A stretch of DNA of 32,422 nt from Candidatus Kaiserbacteria bacterium (GTDB taxonomy: Bacteria; Patescibacteriota; Minisyncoccia; Phycocordibacterales; UBA2100). Of this stretch, positions 30,599 to 32,422 are shown piece after piece; within the stretch, counting starts at the first letter, position 1, and each line of letters starts with the position of its first letter. Where the stretch lies: the NCBI GenBank assembly GCA_027082835.1, contig JALWTP010000001.1:1-32422 (forward strand), in the 5' to 3' direction. The notes below the pieces were generated by a model. The model made no database searches and was not told the origin of the DNA. It saw only the letters and a list, made by a program, of their open reading frames with translations. A program made the position numbers and the translations under genes.

Positions 30599-31243
30599 AT
30601 GCAAGAAATAAAGAACATATATCTCGTGCGTCACGCAGAGAGTGAAGCAAACCTAACCAAAATAGGTGGTGGTAAAGAAACACCACTCACCGAGAGAGGA
30701 CGAGAACAAGCACAAGCACTTGCGGAGCGATTTGAGAACATACCGGTGGATGTAGTGCTCTCAAGTGACTATGTACGCGCACACGAAACGGCGCGCACCA
30801 TAACGGAATACAATAATATACCACTTGAGGTGGTAAATATGGCGGGTGAACGAGAGCTCCCGCCCGATTTGGCAGATCTCCACAAAGACGACCCAAAAGC
30901 AAAAGCACTTAAAAAGCAGTTTTATTATGAATGGATGCATGAAGCAGATACGACTGCCGGCGAGCATTTTGACAGTGTACGCAGGCGTGTGCATGATTTG
31001 GTAACGCTCATAGAGTCGCGCCCAGAGAAAAATATTTTGGTTGTATCGCACGGCTTCTTTTTGAAATTTTTTACTGCACAACAACTTCTCGGTGGGTATT
31101 TAACTCCCGAAATTTTTATAGACAATATAATGAGTCGTATGCGTATGAGCAACACGGGAATTACCTATTTTACCGTTGATGAAAATCATAAGTGGCAACT
31201 GTACGCATGGAGTGACTTTTCACACCTTGGTATCTATTTATAA
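30599..31243 (+). CDS. Histidine phosphatase superfamily protein
   Basis: Phosphoglycerate-mutase-like enzyme of 214 residues. The catalytic histidine is in YLVRHAESEANLTK (RHG-type motif near residues 10-12). VVLSSDYVRAHETARTI carries the family arginine, GERELPPDL the acidic residue, and VVSHGFFLKFF the second histidine. Substrate is unknown; phosphatases of this family act on sugars, nucleotides or proteins. It starts 4 bp after dnaX and probably shares its mRNA. Confidence 0.85.
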   Translation: MQEIKNIYLVRHAESEANLTKIGGGKETPLTERGREQAQALAERFENIPVDVVLSSDYVRAHETARTITEYNNIPLEVVNMAGERELPPDLADLHKDDPKAKALKKQFYYEWMHEADTTAGEHFDSVRRRVHDLVTLIESRPEKNILVVSHGFFLKFFTAQQLLGGYLTPEIFIDNIMSRMRMSNTGITYFTVDENHKWQLYAWSDFSHLGIYL

Positions 31244-31288
31244 GTTGTATATACGGCAAGTATTTGCTACGATACAGTTCAATTTAAT

Positions 31289-31359
31289 TGCCAGATCGTC
31301 TAATGGTAGGACCCGGGATTTTGGTTCCCGTTATCTAGGTTCGAGTCCTAGTCTGGCAG
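31289..31359 (+). tRNA. tRNA-Gln (TTG anticodon)
   Basis: 71 nt. The acceptor TGCCAGA pairs with TCTGGCA, the anticodon stem CGGGA/TCCCG carries loop TTTTGGT with anticodon TTG, the T arm is CTAGG-TTCGAGT-CCTAG, and the discriminator is G. CCA is not encoded. It decodes CAA. A possible -10 (GATACA) lies at 31271-31276. Confidence 0.93.
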
Positions 31360-31374
31360 CATATATTCTTCAAC

Positions 31375-31398
31375 CCCCACACGGCAGTGTGGGGTTTT
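31375..31398 (+). terminator. tRNA-Gln terminator
   Basis: CCCCACAC pairs with GTGTGGGG across GGCA, followed by TTTT. Confidence 0.8.
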
Positions 31399-31658
31399 AG
31401 AATATAGCTACCAGTTTGGACTGAAAGAGCGAGTACAATTGAAGAGAGCAAGGAAACTTCTTATCCCTTGCCCACTTGTCTAGTGGTGAAAAATCGTGAT
31501 TATGCAACACTTTTACAAAAATAAAGGTGTCTGACCCCTTTTATTGACCTCTTTTATCTTTTGTTCTTCAATATTGATTTGGGATGAGCTTGCATATTGA
31601 GGGATATAGGCATAGATTAAAAGAAACTGCTCTTTAACAAACAAGGAAGGAATAGCAA
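31399..31658 (+). other. Non-coding leader region of the PIN-PhoH gene
   Basis: 260 bp without a gene. It contains an inverted repeat GCAAGG/CCTTGC (31448-31471), an imperfect palindrome AAAGGTGTC-T-GACCCCTTT (31523-31541), a promoter-like TTGACC (31544-31549) with TTCAAT (31567-31572) at a 17-nt spacing, a boxA-like sequence (31627-31641), and an AAGGAAGG ribosome site. The predicted leader is about 80 nt. Confidence 0.55.
31627..31641 (+). promoter_or_regulatory. boxA-like antitermination sequence
   Basis: ACTGCTCTTTAACAA. From memory this matches the boxA of E. coli rRNA leaders, the NusB-S10 binding site. It lies in the predicted leader of the PIN-PhoH gene, 17 nt before the ATG. Confidence 0.45.
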
Positions 31659-32422
31659 TGGGTAGAGCACATGGAATGAAAAATCCATCTAATGGATACC
31701 GCCCGATCCCAAAATGGCAGAAAATTTCGCCAAAATTTGAACATCCAAAAACCGCTGGAGGATGGCACACTAAACAAAGTATCCCCCAAAAGTTGCGGCG
31801 GGTGAAAAAGGGTGCCGGGAAGATCATCACATATGTGCTGGACACAAATGTTCTCATGAGGGCTTGGGACTCGCTTTTCAAGTTTGAAGAACACGAAGTG
31901 TACATTGTCGGACAGGTGTGGAAGGAACTGGATGCTCACAAAAAAGGTCATTCCACTGAAGCGTGGAATGTTCGTCAGGCCATTCGCATCATTGATGGTT
32001 TGATGGAAGGTAAAACTCCTGACAAAATCAAAGAGGGCATACTGCTTACTCCTCCGGCTAAGTTGACCAATGGCAAGCCGCATACAGGCAAGTTGTACTT
32101 CGATTTCACGGAACCAAAACTTCCAAGGGATTCGAGCACAGGCTTGGACATATCTCATCCCGATGACCGAATTATTTTGAAGTGCCTTGAGCTACAAAGC
32201 CAGGGTAAATCAGTTGTTTTGGTTACCAACGATGGTGGTTGTCGCGTGAAGGCAACTATTTCGGGTGTTGTGGCGGAGGAGTATCTCAGCGATACCGTCA
32301 GAAGTATCCAAGGTGAAGAAGATTTTCACCCGGGATTCCATATGATGCGATCTGATTTTTCGGAAACTGCCGTGGTAAATGCTGATGCGAAAAATGGTCG
32401 CACAGTATATACGCTCAGTGAC
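31659..32422 (+). CDS. PhoH-family protein, N-terminal PIN domain (partial)
   Basis: Open from ATG 31659 to the window edge (254 codons), so the C-terminus is missing. After a basic start (MGRAHGMKNPSNGYRPIPKW) comes a PIN nuclease domain: YVLDTNVLMRAWDSLFKFEE with the first Asp, VWKELDAHKKGH with Glu/Asp, and then HPDDRIILKCLELQ and VVLVTNDGGCRVKA with the later acidic residues. This is the layout of PIN-PhoH (YlaK-like) proteins, where a PhoH ATPase follows; that half should lie downstream. The start has an AAGGAAGG ribosome site. It uses ATC and ATT for Ile much more than ATA, unlike its neighbours, which hints at transfer or high expression. Confidence 0.8.

Noticed and set aside
1-32422. 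UGA-to-glycine recoding as in Gracilibacteria
   Set aside because: TGA ends murF, the 81-aa gene and the secreted protein gene at sensible family or overlap positions.

Overview
The window looks like a chromosomal piece of a small-genome bacterium of the Candidate Phyla Radiation (Patescibacteria), most likely a Parcubacteria-type lineage. This is an inference from gene content and style: genes are tightly packed, lysyl-tRNA synthetase is class I, the Mur ligase and clamp-loader subunits are trimmed, no tRNA encodes its CCA end, and accessory genes are few. TAA, TAG and TGA all end genes here, so the UGA-glycine code of Gracilibacteria/Absconditabacteria does not apply. No rRNA, CRISPR array, complete insertion sequence or prophage is visible.

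Layout. 1-1296 (minus strand): start of priA, a membrane protein with a PEGA-like domain, and an 81-residue unknown protein. 1458-12289 (plus): a first mreB with a holB-like gene; frr; rseP; proS (broken by an in-frame TAG); the rod-shape block mreB2-mreC-mreD-mrdA; greA; class I lysS. 12290-17474: a shortened division/cell-wall cluster, mraZ-rsmH-ftsL-ftsI-murF, preceded by hairpins and MraZ-box-like repeats. 17633-19400: tRNA-Glu, a cold-shock gene, a VTT/DedA-type membrane protein and a tRNA-Leu inside a set of duplicated fragments. 19510-22257: parB facing a bifunctional rel. 22335-26225: a 67-aa protein, topA, a small secreted Cys/His-rich protein, and dprA. 26299-31243: serS, ftsQ, dus, dnaX and a histidine phosphatase. 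31289-32422: tRNA-Gln and the PIN half of a PhoH-type ATPase that runs off the end.

How it works together. Most of the window serves cell shape and division (MreB x2, MreC, MreD, PBP2, MraZ, RsmH, FtsL, FtsI, MurF, FtsQ), translation (Frr, ProS, LysRS, SerRS, Dus, three tRNAs), and DNA replication, topology or segregation (PriA, HolB, DnaX, TopA, ParB, DprA), with stress control by Rel, RseP, GreA and Csp.

The most striking global signal is in gene starts. At least 17 genes carry a -10-like hexamer (usually TATACT, TACAAT or TATAAT) only 6-10 nt before the start codon. Transcription would then begin at or next to the start codon, giving leaderless mRNAs. Only a few accessory or unknown genes (81-aa, 67-aa, secreted and PIN-PhoH proteins) have clear Shine-Dalgarno sequences. 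Other points of interest are the nonsense codon in proS, competing hairpins before rsmH, duplicated tRNA-Leu fragments that resemble attachment sites or tandem-duplication remains, and a boxA-like element before the PIN-PhoH gene.
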